Shown: positions 17,011 through 26,427, numbered from the stretch's first letter. The stretch: DNA of 64,000 nt from Flavobacteriales bacterium UBA5081 (GCA_002415785.1 DIAJ01000003.1:62001-126000), one strand, 5' to 3'. Numbers and translations are program-made. The notes: a model not told the origin generated them from the letters alone.

Positions 17011-17047
17011 AAAAGAGCAAGGCGAAAACCTTGCTCTTTTTGTTTTT
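17011..17047. terminator. Bidirectional stem-loop terminator
   Basis: AAAAGAGCAAGG pairs perfectly with CCTTGCTCTTTT around a six-base loop, with T tracts on both strands. It serves both the MORN gene and the convergent TonB receptor gene. Confidence 0.85.
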
Positions 17048-17060
17048 GATTTGATTGTGG

Positions 17061-20003
17061 CTAAAACTTATGACTTAACCCAATGCTAAAAGCTCTTCCG
17101 GGATTAAATGAGCTGAAAATTTGTTTCTCTGCTTCGTAAGATTGAAAAAAGCTTTCTACTCGATCACCTAATAGGTTGGAAACTTTAAAGTCGACTGTTG
17201 TATTCCCTTCTTCACCTAATTTTTTGTTTACCCCTAAATTTAAGCTGTGAAAAGGCTCTTGATAAACATCGGGATAAAGTCCGGTACCTACAATTTGAAG
17301 AGCAGGTCCTTTTACGTTATAAAATAATCCTGCTTGAAAAGCTTTCTCTACATTTTTATAAGTGATTCCGGCATTTATCACATAAGGCGCTTGACCTGCC
17401 ATGGGTCGTCTGTCATCAATATTTTGTCCATCCTTTTCGTAGTTTTTCCTTGCATTAAACTCACGGTCGGTCATATCTACTTGCGAACGAACCAAAGTGA
17501 CATTTCCACTAAAGCTAAAGTCAGCTAATTTTTCAGAAATAAACTCCATGCCTTTAGTGGCTTCCAATTCAATTCCAACTAAGCTGGCATTTCCTACATT
17601 TCTAGGCTGATATTCAGCAGTAGTTTGTTGCTCGGGAATACGAACTAATTCAATTGGGCTATCAAATGATTTGTAAAAAACACTAGCCGAAACAATTTGC
17701 CCTCGTTCCATAAACTTCTCCCAACGGAAATCTAGATTATCAATTCTCGTTTCCACTAAATTTCCATCCCAGTCCTCATACTCGAAAAAAGCACCGTTAA
17801 AATAACGATTTGTCAATGGGTCGATAATTTGAGCAAAAGAAAGTTCCTTAAAAGAAGGACGGGCAATGGTTTTGGAATAAGCAAAACGTAAGTTTTGATC
17901 TTCAGTAAGGTTGTAGATTACATTCACCGAAGGGAAGAAATCAACAGACTCTAACACCACTTCATCATTTAAACTATTGCCTGCTTGAATGTTTCTAAGG
18001 TCGCCACCGGAAGATAAAGCTTGTTCAAAAGCTTGCGCATAAGCTTGGTCGCGACCGGTATGCCATTGCGTAAAACTTTCCATGCGAACACCGAGAATAG
18101 TTTTTAGTCGAGGTGAGAGGCTCATCTCTTGAGAGATATAAGCAGCAATATTCTGAACAGATGACTCATAGGCATTTGGGTTTAGAAATGGATTTGAGTT
18201 ATAGTAGTATGACCCATTTGGCTGATTAGGAAAAATCACAGAAGGATCCAAAGCTTGATTAGGATTATCGCTATTCCAATCTTGATTCCACTCAAATTGC
18301 ATATCGTACTTTAATATCTCATAATTTCTGTCTTTGTAATTAAAAGACGAACCAAACTTCAATTTGGCATCTTCTTCAAAAAGCTCGTAGTTGTATGTAA
18401 TATCAGCCTTAGCAGTTAAATTCATCTCTTCTAAACTTCGCCAAATTCTAGATGGGTTTCCTCCTGCTCCTGCTGAAAAGAAAGTATCCAGAGGAGTATA
18501 GGTAAAACCGGTACTTCTAATATCAGGATCATAAGAAGTCGAGTAAGTGGGAGAAATCCTCCAATCTACTTCCCATTTGCGGTCTTCTGTTAAATGCTGC
18601 CCATGAAGTAATACATTCGACAGACTTCTTTCATTGTACTCTAAATTGTTTGATGAAGCAATAAATCCTGATTGACCAACAGCTGACTCAGAGTTCTCAA
18701 CAAAAAACTTTCCTGAACGACTTTCACCATTTTGCAAGTGCATAGCTGTTAAGCGTATTTTAGACAAAGTAGTTTTATAAGCCAAACCTGCCATTGCTCC
18801 AACCAAAACAGAATGTGAGCTTTGCTCACCTTTTTTTAAATTCGCTTGCACTAATTCATAATCTGAAGATTCCGTTGGTCGTTGATACTCCCCATAGGCC
18901 ACATCATCGTAATACTTATAATCTGTTTTATAGGCAATAGAGAAAATATAACCTAAAGTAGGATTCTTCTTTCCCCAACTGCTTTCATTGTTTTTAGCCA
19001 ATTGTTTTTGATCTCCATAAGAAAAACTCATAGAGTAATCCATTAAACTTGTTTTTCTTTCAGCGTCAAGTGTAGGATTAAAGCTTTTTACAAACTCATT
19101 TACTTGTTGATTAGAATGTCCACTAGAAGGTGAAGGCATATTAATAGAGTTGGAGTATCTTGGCAATGCCCTTGTTCCATCATCATACCCTAAAAAATCA
19201 GTATTTCCTCCATCGTATGTTAAATAATCCTTATTAAAATGCATGGATGGATTATAAGAAGTTCCTACAGAAAACTCCATAAACTTGCTATCAGGGAAAG
19301 CTTTGGTTTCTACATTCATTAACCCACCTGTAAAATCGGCCGGCATATCCGCTGTAAAGTTTTTAGAAACCACAATATTATCAATCAGGTTAGTAGGTAT
19401 TAAATCCATTTGTAAACTATTCTTATCCGGATCTAAGCCTGGAATATCTACTTGGTTTAAAGTTACTTTTGAGTAACGATCTCCCAGTCCTCTCACATAA
19501 ACATATTTTCCGCCTTCAATAGAAACTCCCGTAACGCGCTTAGCGGCGTCAACTGCTGAAGCATCTCCTGTCAGTTCCATTTTTTCAGCGGAGATTCCAT
19601 CCATCATGGCAACGGATTTTTTCTTCATCATATTTAATGCAGCTTCTGATTTACGCGTGGCTGTGGCAGTTACTTCTACCACCCCCAACTCCATAGCAGC
19701 CGACTTTAAATAAACATCATCTAAAACGGTTACTTCACCACTTTTAACTACCACACCTTTTATATGTTGAGTTTGAAAAGAGATGTAAGACACTTTTATG
19801 TCGTAAGTTCCCGGTGCAATAGAAATAGAGTACTTTCCATCTAAATCCGTTGAAGTTCCGGTAAGTGGATTAACCACTACCACATTTGCTCCAATGGCTG
19901 TCTGACCGCTTTCTTCTTCATAAACGGTTCCTCTAATCGTACCATTTTGTGCAAATACACTAACTGAACTCACTAATAATAAAGCGAAAAATAGCTTTTT
20001 CAT
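17061..20003 (-). CDS. TonB-dependent outer-membrane receptor
   Basis: About 980 residues. The start chosen is the ATG at 20003, which gives MKKLFFALLLVSSVSVFAQ, a proper signal peptide; an ATG four codons upstream (20015) is possible. Order of parts: CarboxypepD_reg-like domain (about residues 23-100), plug domain (AAKRVTGVSIEGGKYVYVRG, then LIPTNLIDNIVVSKNFTAD), then a 22-strand-type barrel ending GRAFSIGLSHKF. Such receptors take up large or scarce solutes with TonB energy. The substrate cannot be read from the sequence. The surface lipoprotein upstream on the same strand is its likely partner, though a strong hairpin separates them. The nearby Pho-like regulators suggest a phosphorus-related ligand (inference). 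Confidence 0.9.
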   Translation of the reverse strand: MKKLFFALLLVSSVSVFAQNGTIRGTVYEEESGQTAIGANVVVVNPLTGTSTDLDGKYSISIAPGTYDIKVSYISFQTQHIKGVVVKSGEVTVLDDVYLKSAAMELGVVEVTATATRKSEAALNMMKKKSVAMMDGISAEKMELTGDASAVDAAKRVTGVSIEGGKYVYVRGLGDRYSKVTLNQVDIPGLDPDKNSLQMDLIPTNLIDNIVVSKNFTADMPADFTGGLMNVETKAFPDSKFMEFSVGTSYNPSMHFNKDYLTYDGGNTDFLGYDDGTRALPRYSNSINMPSPSSGHSNQQVNEFVKSFNPTLDAERKTSLMDYSMSFSYGDQKQLAKNNESSWGKKNPTLGYIFSIAYKTDYKYYDDVAYGEYQRPTESSDYELVQANLKKGEQSSHSVLVGAMAGLAYKTTLSKIRLTAMHLQNGESRSGKFFVENSESAVGQSGFIASSNNLEYNERSLSNVLLHGQHLTEDRKWEVDWRISPTYSTSYDPDIRSTGFTYTPLDTFFSAGAGGNPSRIWRSLEEMNLTAKADITYNYELFEEDAKLKFGSSFNYKDRNYEILKYDMQFEWNQDWNSDNPNQALDPSVIFPNQPNGSYYYNSNPFLNPNAYESSVQNIAAYISQEMSLSPRLKTILGVRMESFTQWHTGRDQAYAQAFEQALSSGGDLRNIQAGNSLNDEVVLESVDFFPSVNVIYNLTEDQNLRFAYSKTIARPSFKELSFAQIIDPLTNRYFNGAFFEYEDWDGNLVETRIDNLDFRWEKFMERGQIVSASVFYKSFDSPIELVRIPEQQTTAEYQPRNVGNASLVGIELEATKGMEFISEKLADFSFSGNVTLVRSQVDMTDREFNARKNYEKDGQNIDDRRPMAGQAPYVINAGITYKNVEKAFQAGLFYNVKGPALQIVGTGLYPDVYQEPFHSLNLGVNKKLGEEGNTTVDFKVSNLLGDRVESFFQSYEAEKQIFSSFNPGRAFSIGLSHKF

Positions 20004-20043
20004 TCTAATTAACATTTATTTAATAAAACTGTAATACATAAAA

Positions 20044-20076
20044 ACAGCAGGGCAAAATTAGATTTTGCCCTGCTGT
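20044..20076 (-). terminator. Strong hairpin between lipoprotein and receptor genes
   Basis: ACAGCAGGGCAAAAT and ATTTTGCCCTGCTGT form a perfect 15-bp stem with a 3-base loop, followed on the lower strand by TTTT. It can end the lipoprotein transcript or act as an attenuator or mRNA-stability element that lowers receptor expression relative to the lipoprotein. Confidence 0.7.
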
Positions 20077-20127
20077 GAAGCCTTACAACTTATATGATGT
20101 TTGTGTAACTTTTATGTTAAGTTAATT

Positions 20128-21336
20128 TTACAAACCGTTTGTCTCTCCTGCTACCGCAGTCCAAGACCAATTGCTGAATGCTGAGATGTTCGCTTTTCCT
20201 GTAGTCCCTGCAGTAATTCCCGCCGGCGCCGGACCATCAGCTACGTAATCATCAATGTTTGTTCCTGATAAAATATCTAAGGTAATATCTGTGAAAGACA
20301 CATTTGGATTATCTACAGTTCTATTGATTGTTTGACCGCTAACTATTGAAGTAATGTGAATATTCTCCAAAGAAACTTCAGAGTTAGCATCAGTATTGAT
20401 CAAGTCCTCAGAAACTCTTCCATTTCTTGAAGCTACCACAGTACCGTTTTTAATAGTATGACTACCCGACATAGAACCTTCAGGGCCATCTAACTCAAAG
20501 CAGTGACCTGCCGGAGTAATAACTACGAAGTTATCTAAAGTACCACTCCAAGCCTGATCTGTATCAATTGCGTCATCTCCTGCATTCCAAACGATAACGT
20601 TAGTTACATTAACCGTTCCACCAAACCACTCAACTCCGTCATCTTGATTTCCAACAACTTCAATATTTTCGATTACTGTTCCTGAACCAACGCCTCCAAG
20701 TGTCAAGCCATTGATTTCATTACCTTGTCCGATATCAGCGCCACCATGACGAATAGAAACGTACTTTAATACTCCTGAATTATCAGCAGGGTCATTTCCA
20801 CCATAAAGTCCATTAGGATCAGAAGTTGGAATACCTTCAATTTGCACCTCATTAGCCGAAGCAGAAATTGGAGCTCTACCTAAAATAATCAATCCACCCC
20901 ATTGACCGTTTTGCTCAGCAGTTAAATTAGGTGAGCTGATTTGACCAGAAGTAATGTCATCTCTCTTTGTAGTAAAGATAATCGGCTCGGAAGCTGTTCC
21001 TTCTGCCATAATTTTACCCCCTCTAGCAATAATTAATGCTCTTGCACTTGCTCCTGTTCCGCTTTGGCCTTTAATAACTGTTCCGGGCTCAATAGTTAAA
21101 GTAGCCCCGTTTTCAACAACAACTCTAGCACCTAACTCATAAACCTTGTCTTTTGTCCATGTAGTATTCGTAGTAATGTTTGAGCTCACTACTACATTGC
21201 CATTATTGTCATTGTTTTGAATGGGTAATTCATCTTCTGAGTCGTCATCATCACTACAAGATGTTAATGATACAGAAAGAGCGCAGGCAACAACTGCTCC
21301 CATTAATACTTTTGTTGCGAATCTAAAATTTTTCAT
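20128..21336 (-). CDS. Surface lipoprotein, predicted right-handed beta-helix
   Basis: A 402-residue lipoprotein. The lipobox LTSC places the lipid on Cys27, followed by SDDDDSEDE, the acidic export signal that sends Bacteroidota lipoproteins to the cell surface. The mature part opens with a block seen in secreted beta-helix proteins (VVENGATLTIEPGTVIKGQS) and has solenoid-like strands (LKYVSIRHGGADIGQGNEIN, IENIEVVGNQDDGVEWFGG, VTNVIVWNAGDDAIDTDQAW). No catalytic residues can be assigned with confidence. Beta-helix folds often bind or cut polyanions. It is transcribed towards the TonB receptor and divergently from the regulator at 21591. Confidence 0.85.
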   Translation of the reverse strand: MKNFRFATKVLMGAVVACALSVSLTSCSDDDDSEDELPIQNNDNNGNVVVSSNITTNTTWTKDKVYELGARVVVENGATLTIEPGTVIKGQSGTGASARALIIARGGKIMAEGTASEPIIFTTKRDDITSGQISSPNLTAEQNGQWGGLIILGRAPISASANEVQIEGIPTSDPNGLYGGNDPADNSGVLKYVSIRHGGADIGQGNEINGLTLGGVGSGTVIENIEVVGNQDDGVEWFGGTVNVTNVIVWNAGDDAIDTDQAWSGTLDNFVVITPAGHCFELDGPEGSMSGSHTIKNGTVVASRNGRVSEDLINTDANSEVSLENIHITSIVSGQTINRTVDNPNVSFTDITLDILSGTNIDDYVADGPAPAGITAGTTGKANISAFSNWSWTAVAGETNGL

Positions 21337-21590
21337 TTTGTTTTAATTTGAAATTAGTTTCAGTTATGTTTTTTTGTTGGGGCAAAGATGACCCCACATT
21401 GTTAGTCTAAGTTCAAATTGCCGTTATCAATGGATTATAGATAGCTTAAGTAAACATTAACTGAATTAAGCAAATGTTTACCTTATATATTATAGACAAC
21501 AAGAAATCATCTACATTCTTTGCATTAAGTTAATCTGAATTTAATATCCAATAAACTTCAACTTTCTACTTTGGTCTTCTTAATCTACAG

Positions 21591-22283
21591 ATGACTGAAA
21601 GTAAAAACATACTCATAGCACTAAAGGACAGGAGCGAGTTCAAAAGCATAGAAAATCAACTTATTGAAGACGGTTTTGAAGTTTTCTATTGTCAAACAGG
21701 CAAAAGTTTATTAAAGTCAATAAATAAATATTCGGCTAAACTTATTGTCTTAGATTTATTATTGCCGGATATGGACGGCATAGAATTATTACTAAAGTTA
21801 AAAGAAAACAAATCCCTTGCAAATTGTTGGATTGTTTTTTTCACTGAGCGTAGTGAAGATTACTCAAAAGTTGCCGGTTTGGAGGCCGGAGCAGACGACT
21901 ACATCACAAAACCTATTAAATCGCGCTTGCTGCTTGCCAAAATAAAATCTGTTTTAAAAAGAAACAAGTTAACATTAAAGTCAGATAATTCTTTATTAAA
22001 CAAACACGGCTTTACAATTAATAGAGATAATAAAAGTGTAAATTTTAATAAAAAAGAAATTAAGCTTCAGAAAAAAGAACTAGACTTATTGAGCTTATTC
22101 ATAGAGTTTCCTGAGAAAGTTTTCAGCCGAAATCAAATTAAACAGCACTTATGGAACGGCGACTTAAGCATCAGCGACCGCAACATCGATGTTCACATTA
22201 GCAACTTAAGAAGCAAACTGGGCAAATCTTACATTCAAACCATTAAAGGTGTTGGCTATAAGTTCTTGGTCAGTAGTAAATAA
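21591..22283 (+). CDS. OmpR/PhoB-type response regulator with atypical receiver
   Basis: A 230-residue regulator: a receiver (about 1-122) and a winged-helix DNA-binding domain (about 130-228; NIDVHISNLRSKLGK, TIKGVGYKF). The phosphoacceptor D55 (LDLLLPDMDG), T85 and K107 (ITKP) are present. The two acidic residues that normally bind Mg2+ at the end of the first strand are missing: where the next regulator has LLVDDE, this one has LIALKD. It may be phosphorylated poorly or act without phosphorylation. It has no own kinase gene. It lies divergent from the lipoprotein/TonB receptor pair and upstream of the porin, so local control of these genes is likely. Confidence 0.88.
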   Translation: MTESKNILIALKDRSEFKSIENQLIEDGFEVFYCQTGKSLLKSINKYSAKLIVLDLLLPDMDGIELLLKLKENKSLANCWIVFFTERSEDYSKVAGLEAGADDYITKPIKSRLLLAKIKSVLKRNKLTLKSDNSLLNKHGFTINRDNKSVNFNKKEIKLQKKELDLLSLFIEFPEKVFSRNQIKQHLWNGDLSISDRNIDVHISNLRSKLGKSYIQTIKGVGYKFLVSSK

Positions 22284-22681
22284 TTTCAATGTAATTTTTA
22301 TAAATTTTGGTTGCTTGGAAATTAAAATTCAGTCCCTACAAAGCAAACACAGCCTTTTCGTCTTTCCTTCCCTTCTATCACTGGACTTTCCCATTTCAAC
22401 TAACACCTAGTTACCCTTTAACCAAGACTTCAGGCTAAGTTTAAAAGTTTGATTTACTTTTCCACTTATCTGATTTATCAAAAGCTACAATGTTAACTTA
22501 ACGTTAAAAAACAAGAAATTGAATTTATCCTCAAAATACAAAACAAATCACTACAAAACAGCAATTTAAATATTTGATTTGTATTAAGAAAACTTTAAAT
22601 ATTCCACTTCTTATGTTAATCTATTTATAATTCCGGCAACTTTGCGCAAAATTAAATTAACCTTAGATTAATATTTGACTT
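22284..22681 (+). promoter_or_regulatory. Regulatory spacer upstream of the porin gene
   Basis: No gene is visible. TGTTAAC-TTAA-CGTTAAA (22491-22508) and TGTTAAT-CTAT-TTATAAT (22614-22631) are 7+4+7 direct repeats. The second ends 5 bp before CAACTTTG (22637-22644), a near match to the TAnnTTTG -7 element, the same layout as at 16453-16485. This supports activation of the porin gene by a PhoB-type regulator. Confidence 0.5.
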
Positions 22682-23884
22682 ATGAGACTAAAGCTAATAC
22701 TTTCATTTTTAGCTATTTTATTCATTTATTATACTCAAGCTCAAACCAAAGTTGACCATACTTTTGGAAAAGGAATTATCAATGTAGTAGCTGCCGACTC
22801 CAGCTGGGACTTGAAATTTGCCGCTAGGTTTCAAACGCTATTTATTGGAGATTTTTCTATTGACAATAATGGAGAATTATACGACGCCAATTCAAACTTT
22901 TTAATTCGTCGTTCTCGTTTTAAATTCGATGGATTTATCTACCATCCATCATTAACTTATAAACTAGAATTTGGTTTATCAAACAGAGATATTGGAAATG
23001 CAGTACCTGAGACAAACAACTCATCCAGATTAATCTTAGATGCTGTTTTAAAATGGAATTTTTATAAGAATCTAAGCATTTGGGCCGGACAGACCAAATT
23101 ACCCGGAAACCGTGAGCGCGTGATTTCTTCAGGAGATTTACAATTTGTCGACCGCTCCTTACTGAATAGCAACTACAATATTGATCGTGATGTAGGTATT
23201 CAGATTCGCAATCACCATAAGATTGGTAAACAGTTTGTAATACGCGAAATTATAGCAATTTCTCAGGGAGAAGGCAGAAATGTAACGGTTGGCAATTTAG
23301 GCGGATATGACTACACTGCTAGAATTGAACTACTACCCTTCGGCAATTTCACCAAAAAAGGAGATTATTTTGGCGCTGACTTAGAAAGGGAAAAAAAAAT
23401 AAAATTCTCATTGGGAATTACTTATGACATGCATGATCGAGCCGTTAGAGAGCATGGAAATACCAGAAATTTTATGCGAACAGAAACAGGTTACTTTGAA
23501 ACGGATATAAATACCTTATTCGTTGATTTTATGCTTAAGTACCGTGGATTCTCTATGATGGGAGAGTATGCCGACAAAAGAAGTAAGGATTTATTTGCCC
23601 GAGGTACAGAAGGCGAACTTACAGGAGACTTTGTAACTGCGGGTACAGGCTTAAACTTGCAAGCAGGTTATTTATTTCCATCGAATTATGAAATTGCAGC
23701 CAGATATACCTCAATAACACGGGATAAAGATTTGCCAATTAACAATATTGATCAGTTCACTCTTGGCGGCTCTAAATACTTTGTTGGACACAAACTAAAA
23801 GTGCAGGCAGACATCAGCTATGCGAAAGAAGAAAATACAGATGATGCGGTAATGTACCGTATGCAATTCGACCTCCACTTCTAG
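22682..23884 (+). CDS. OprO/OprP-type outer-membrane porin
   Basis: A 400-residue barrel protein with a signal peptide (ending YYTQAQ, about residue 21). Family features include LIRRSRFKFDGFIYHPSLTY near the N terminus, GQTKLPGNRERVISSGDLQFVDR in two parts of a conserved barrel segment, and a closing aromatic strand ending FDLHF. The model is the phosphate-selective porin O/P family. It stands between two PhoB-type regulators and just upstream of the kinase, so induced phosphate or phosphate-ester entry is the likely role. The promoter region contains PHO-box-like repeats. Confidence 0.85.
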   Translation: MRLKLILSFLAILFIYYTQAQTKVDHTFGKGIINVVAADSSWDLKFAARFQTLFIGDFSIDNNGELYDANSNFLIRRSRFKFDGFIYHPSLTYKLEFGLSNRDIGNAVPETNNSSRLILDAVLKWNFYKNLSIWAGQTKLPGNRERVISSGDLQFVDRSLLNSNYNIDRDVGIQIRNHHKIGKQFVIREIIAISQGEGRNVTVGNLGGYDYTARIELLPFGNFTKKGDYFGADLEREKKIKFSLGITYDMHDRAVREHGNTRNFMRTETGYFETDINTLFVDFMLKYRGFSMMGEYADKRSKDLFARGTEGELTGDFVTAGTGLNLQAGYLFPSNYEIAARYTSITRDKDLPINNIDQFTLGGSKYFVGHKLKVQADISYAKEENTDDAVMYRMQFDLHF

Positions 23885-24011
23885 CTTAGTTATTGCCTCT
23901 TAGAAACATTTAATTAATTTATTGATAAAGCTAAATTAACGTCTTATCTTTACTTAAGTTTTACTTTTAATTTTCAGGAAACTGAATATCATTGAGTAAC
24001 TAAAATATCAA

Positions 24012-24692
24012 ATGAAGAAAGAAAAAATTCTCTTAGTTGACGATGAACCAGACATTTTGGAGATTGTCAGCTACAACTTAAAGAAAGAAGATTACGACGT
24101 TTTTACTGCAGATAATGGCAAAGATGCCATAAAAATTGCCCAAAAGGAAAAGCCGGATTTAGTTATTCTTGACGTAATGATGCCGGAAATGGATGGCATG
24201 GAAACTTGCTACCAAATGCGCAACATTCCTGAGTTAAAAGAAACTTTAATTGCCTTTTTAAGTGCTAGAGGAGAAGATTACTCTCAGATTGCAGGATTTG
24301 ACGCCGGTGCCGACGACTACATCACCAAACCTGTAAAACCTCGCGTTTTAATCAGTAAAGTAAAAGCCATTTTAAGAAGAAAAGGCGGCTCAATTAGTGA
24401 AGAAAAAGCCATAGAAGCCGGAGGCATTTCAATTGATCGTGAACGTTATTTAATTTCAAAAGATGGCGAAGAGTTCAATCTTCCTAAAAAAGAGTTTGAA
24501 TTGCTTTCCTTATTAATGAGCAAACCAGGTAGGGTTTATACACGAGAAGTAATTATGAACACTATTTGGGGCGGCGAAGTTGTGGTTGGCGACAGAACGA
24601 TAGATGTGCACATTAGAAAATTAAGGGAAAAATTAGGCGATGACTTAATTAAAACGGTAAAAGGGGTAGGATATAAATTTGAAACGCAGTAG
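24012..24692 (+). CDS. PhoB-like response regulator
   Basis: A 226-residue OmpR-family regulator with a complete receiver (D10, D11, D54 in LDVMMPEMDG, S84, K106 in TKP) and a C-terminal winged helix (TIDVHIRKLREKLGD, TVKGVGYKFE). It overlaps the histidine kinase gene by 14 bases, forming a two-component operon. The porin upstream and the two-helix kinase suggest the phosphate-starvation pair PhoBR, but other OmpR-family systems look the same at this level. TATCTTTA about 50 bp upstream resembles a -7 element. Confidence 0.9.
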   Translation: MKKEKILLVDDEPDILEIVSYNLKKEDYDVFTADNGKDAIKIAQKEKPDLVILDVMMPEMDGMETCYQMRNIPELKETLIAFLSARGEDYSQIAGFDAGADDYITKPVKPRVLISKVKAILRRKGGSISEEKAIEAGGISIDRERYLISKDGEEFNLPKKEFELLSLLMSKPGRVYTREVIMNTIWGGEVVVGDRTIDVHIRKLREKLGDDLIKTVKGVGYKFETQ

Positions 24693-25764
24693 AAAACAAA
24701 GAAGTAAACATATCGCATTGCAAGTCCGTAATTTAACACCTAAACAGCTTTCCTTTCGCTTAGCACTAGGAGTTGCTTTCCTATGCGGATTAGTAGGCAC
24801 AGGCGTTTGGCTTCTTAACAGTCCTTTTAGCTTTCTTTTCACTTTCTTACTTTTTGTAGGCTCTCTACTCAGCAGTTATTTTATTTTCCTTTGGGGGATT
24901 AAACATTTCATTGATCGAAAAATACGATTAATTTACAAAACCATTCACAACCTCAAAGTTGGTCTAAAAAAAGACAACCAACAATTGGACATGAGTCAAG
25001 ATATATTTGGCAAGATTAGAGAAGAGGTGATTGAGTGGGATAAGCACAACCGTAAAGAAATTGAACGATTAACTGATCAGGAAAAATACAGAAGAGAGTT
25101 TTTAGGCAATGTTTCACACGAACTAAAAACACCTATTTTTAGCATACAGGGCTATATTCTCACCTTACTGGAAGGCGGATTAGAAGACAAAAAAATCAAT
25201 CGCGACTTTTTACTTAAAGCAGAAAAAAGTATTAATCGCATGATTGAAATGGTAGATGATTTAGACGAAATTGCCAAGTTAGAGTCAAATCGAATGCAGT
25301 TAAACTTTCAACGATTTGATTTAAGTGAACTTTGCAAAGAGGTCATAGAGTCAACTGAATACAAAGCCAAAAAGAAAAAAATCAAAGTGCGTTTGGCAAA
25401 TAACACAAAACCAACTTTTGTAAAAGCCGACCCTAGTAGAATTTCTCAAGTAATTACAAACCTAGTAATGAACTCCATTAATTATGGAAAAGAGAATGGT
25501 GAAACTAGAATAAAATTCTACGATATGGATGAAAATATTTTAGTAGAAGTATCAGACAACGGTCGTGGAATTTCGGAGGAACATTTACCAAGGCTTTTTG
25601 AGCGTTTTTACAGAGTAGACAAAGGTCGCTCCAGGGCAGATGGTGGCTCGGGTTTAGGTCTTGCTATTGTAAAGCACATTATTGAAGCGCACAAGCAAAC
25701 GATTAACGTGAGAAGTGTTTTAGGCGAGGGCTCTGTTTTTTCTTTTACGCTTAAAAAGGCTTAA
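24679..25764 (+). CDS. PhoR-like sensor histidine kinase
   Basis: A 361-residue kinase from a TTG start that overlaps the regulator by 14 bases. Two transmembrane helices (about 27-47 and 52-72) are joined by a very short loop, so there is almost no periplasmic sensor domain, as in PhoR. H147 in FLGNVSHELKTP is the phosphorylated histidine. The ATPase has an N box (VITNLVMNSINYG), VSDNGRGIS, LFERFYRVDKGRS and GGSGLGLAIV. No PAS domain is evident between membrane and HisKA, which is shorter than E. coli PhoR. Its partner is the preceding PhoB-like regulator. Confidence 0.9.
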   Translation: MKRSRKQRSKHIALQVRNLTPKQLSFRLALGVAFLCGLVGTGVWLLNSPFSFLFTFLLFVGSLLSSYFIFLWGIKHFIDRKIRLIYKTIHNLKVGLKKDNQQLDMSQDIFGKIREEVIEWDKHNRKEIERLTDQEKYRREFLGNVSHELKTPIFSIQGYILTLLEGGLEDKKINRDFLLKAEKSINRMIEMVDDLDEIAKLESNRMQLNFQRFDLSELCKEVIESTEYKAKKKKIKVRLANNTKPTFVKADPSRISQVITNLVMNSINYGKENGETRIKFYDMDENILVEVSDNGRGISEEHLPRLFERFYRVDKGRSRADGGSGLGLAIVKHIIEAHKQTINVRSVLGEGSVFSFTLKKA

Positions 25765-25885
25765 TACACACCTCAGCTCAGATTTCCGTATTAATTTTGG
25801 TTTTTTAAGCATGTTTATGCAACCAATTCTTTATTTTAATCATCTACCAATCAATTAAAAGTTGAGAACGTCGGACGGACAACAA

Positions 25886-26422
25886 ATGAGCGAAGAAGAA
25901 ATTCTGGAGGGCTGCAAAGCCAATCGAGAAGAATGTCAGAAATTACTTTTCGAAAAGTATTCCAGATTAATGACAGGGGTTTGCATGCGTTATGCAGACC
26001 GCTACGAAGAAGCTCAAGACATTGTTCAAGATGGATTTATCAAAGTATTTAAAAAGATAGAAACATTTACCGGCAAAGGCTCTTTGGAAGGTTGGATTAG
26101 AAGAATTATGGTGAATACCGCATTAGATCATTTGCGTAGAACAAAAGCTGAACGCTTTAATGTATCTGTTGATGATGTAGAGTTTAAGCTAAAAGACAAG
26201 CAAGAAATTATTGCCTCTATGCAAGCAGATGATTTATTAAAAATCATACGAACACTTCCGGTTGGATATCGTACGGTGTTTAATATGTATGCCATTGAAG
26301 GCTATACCCATAAAGAAATAGCTAAAGAATTGGATATTTCAGAAAACACTTCAAAGTCTCAATATTCCAGAGCAAGAGCTTTGCTCCAAAAAAAATTAGA
26401 AGAAGTTAATATTAAAAGATAA
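25886..26422 (+). CDS. ECF-type RNA polymerase sigma factor
   Basis: About 178 residues from ATG 25886 (MSEEEILEGC, the usual start of this family); a TTG at 25862 would add eight. Region 2 (EEAQDIVQDGFIKVFKKI, then GWIRRIMVNTALDHLRR) and region 4 (VFNMYAIEGYTHKEIAKELD, then SRARALLQKKL) are complete. Such sigma factors switch on a small regulon when a membrane anti-sigma factor releases them. The next gene, 5 bp downstream, looks like that anti-sigma factor. Confidence 0.92.
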   Translation: MSEEEILEGCKANREECQKLLFEKYSRLMTGVCMRYADRYEEAQDIVQDGFIKVFKKIETFTGKGSLEGWIRRIMVNTALDHLRRTKAERFNVSVDDVEFKLKDKQEIIASMQADDLLKIIRTLPVGYRTVFNMYAIEGYTHKEIAKELDISENTSKSQYSRARALLQKKLEEVNIKR

Positions 26423-26427
26423 AGGCA

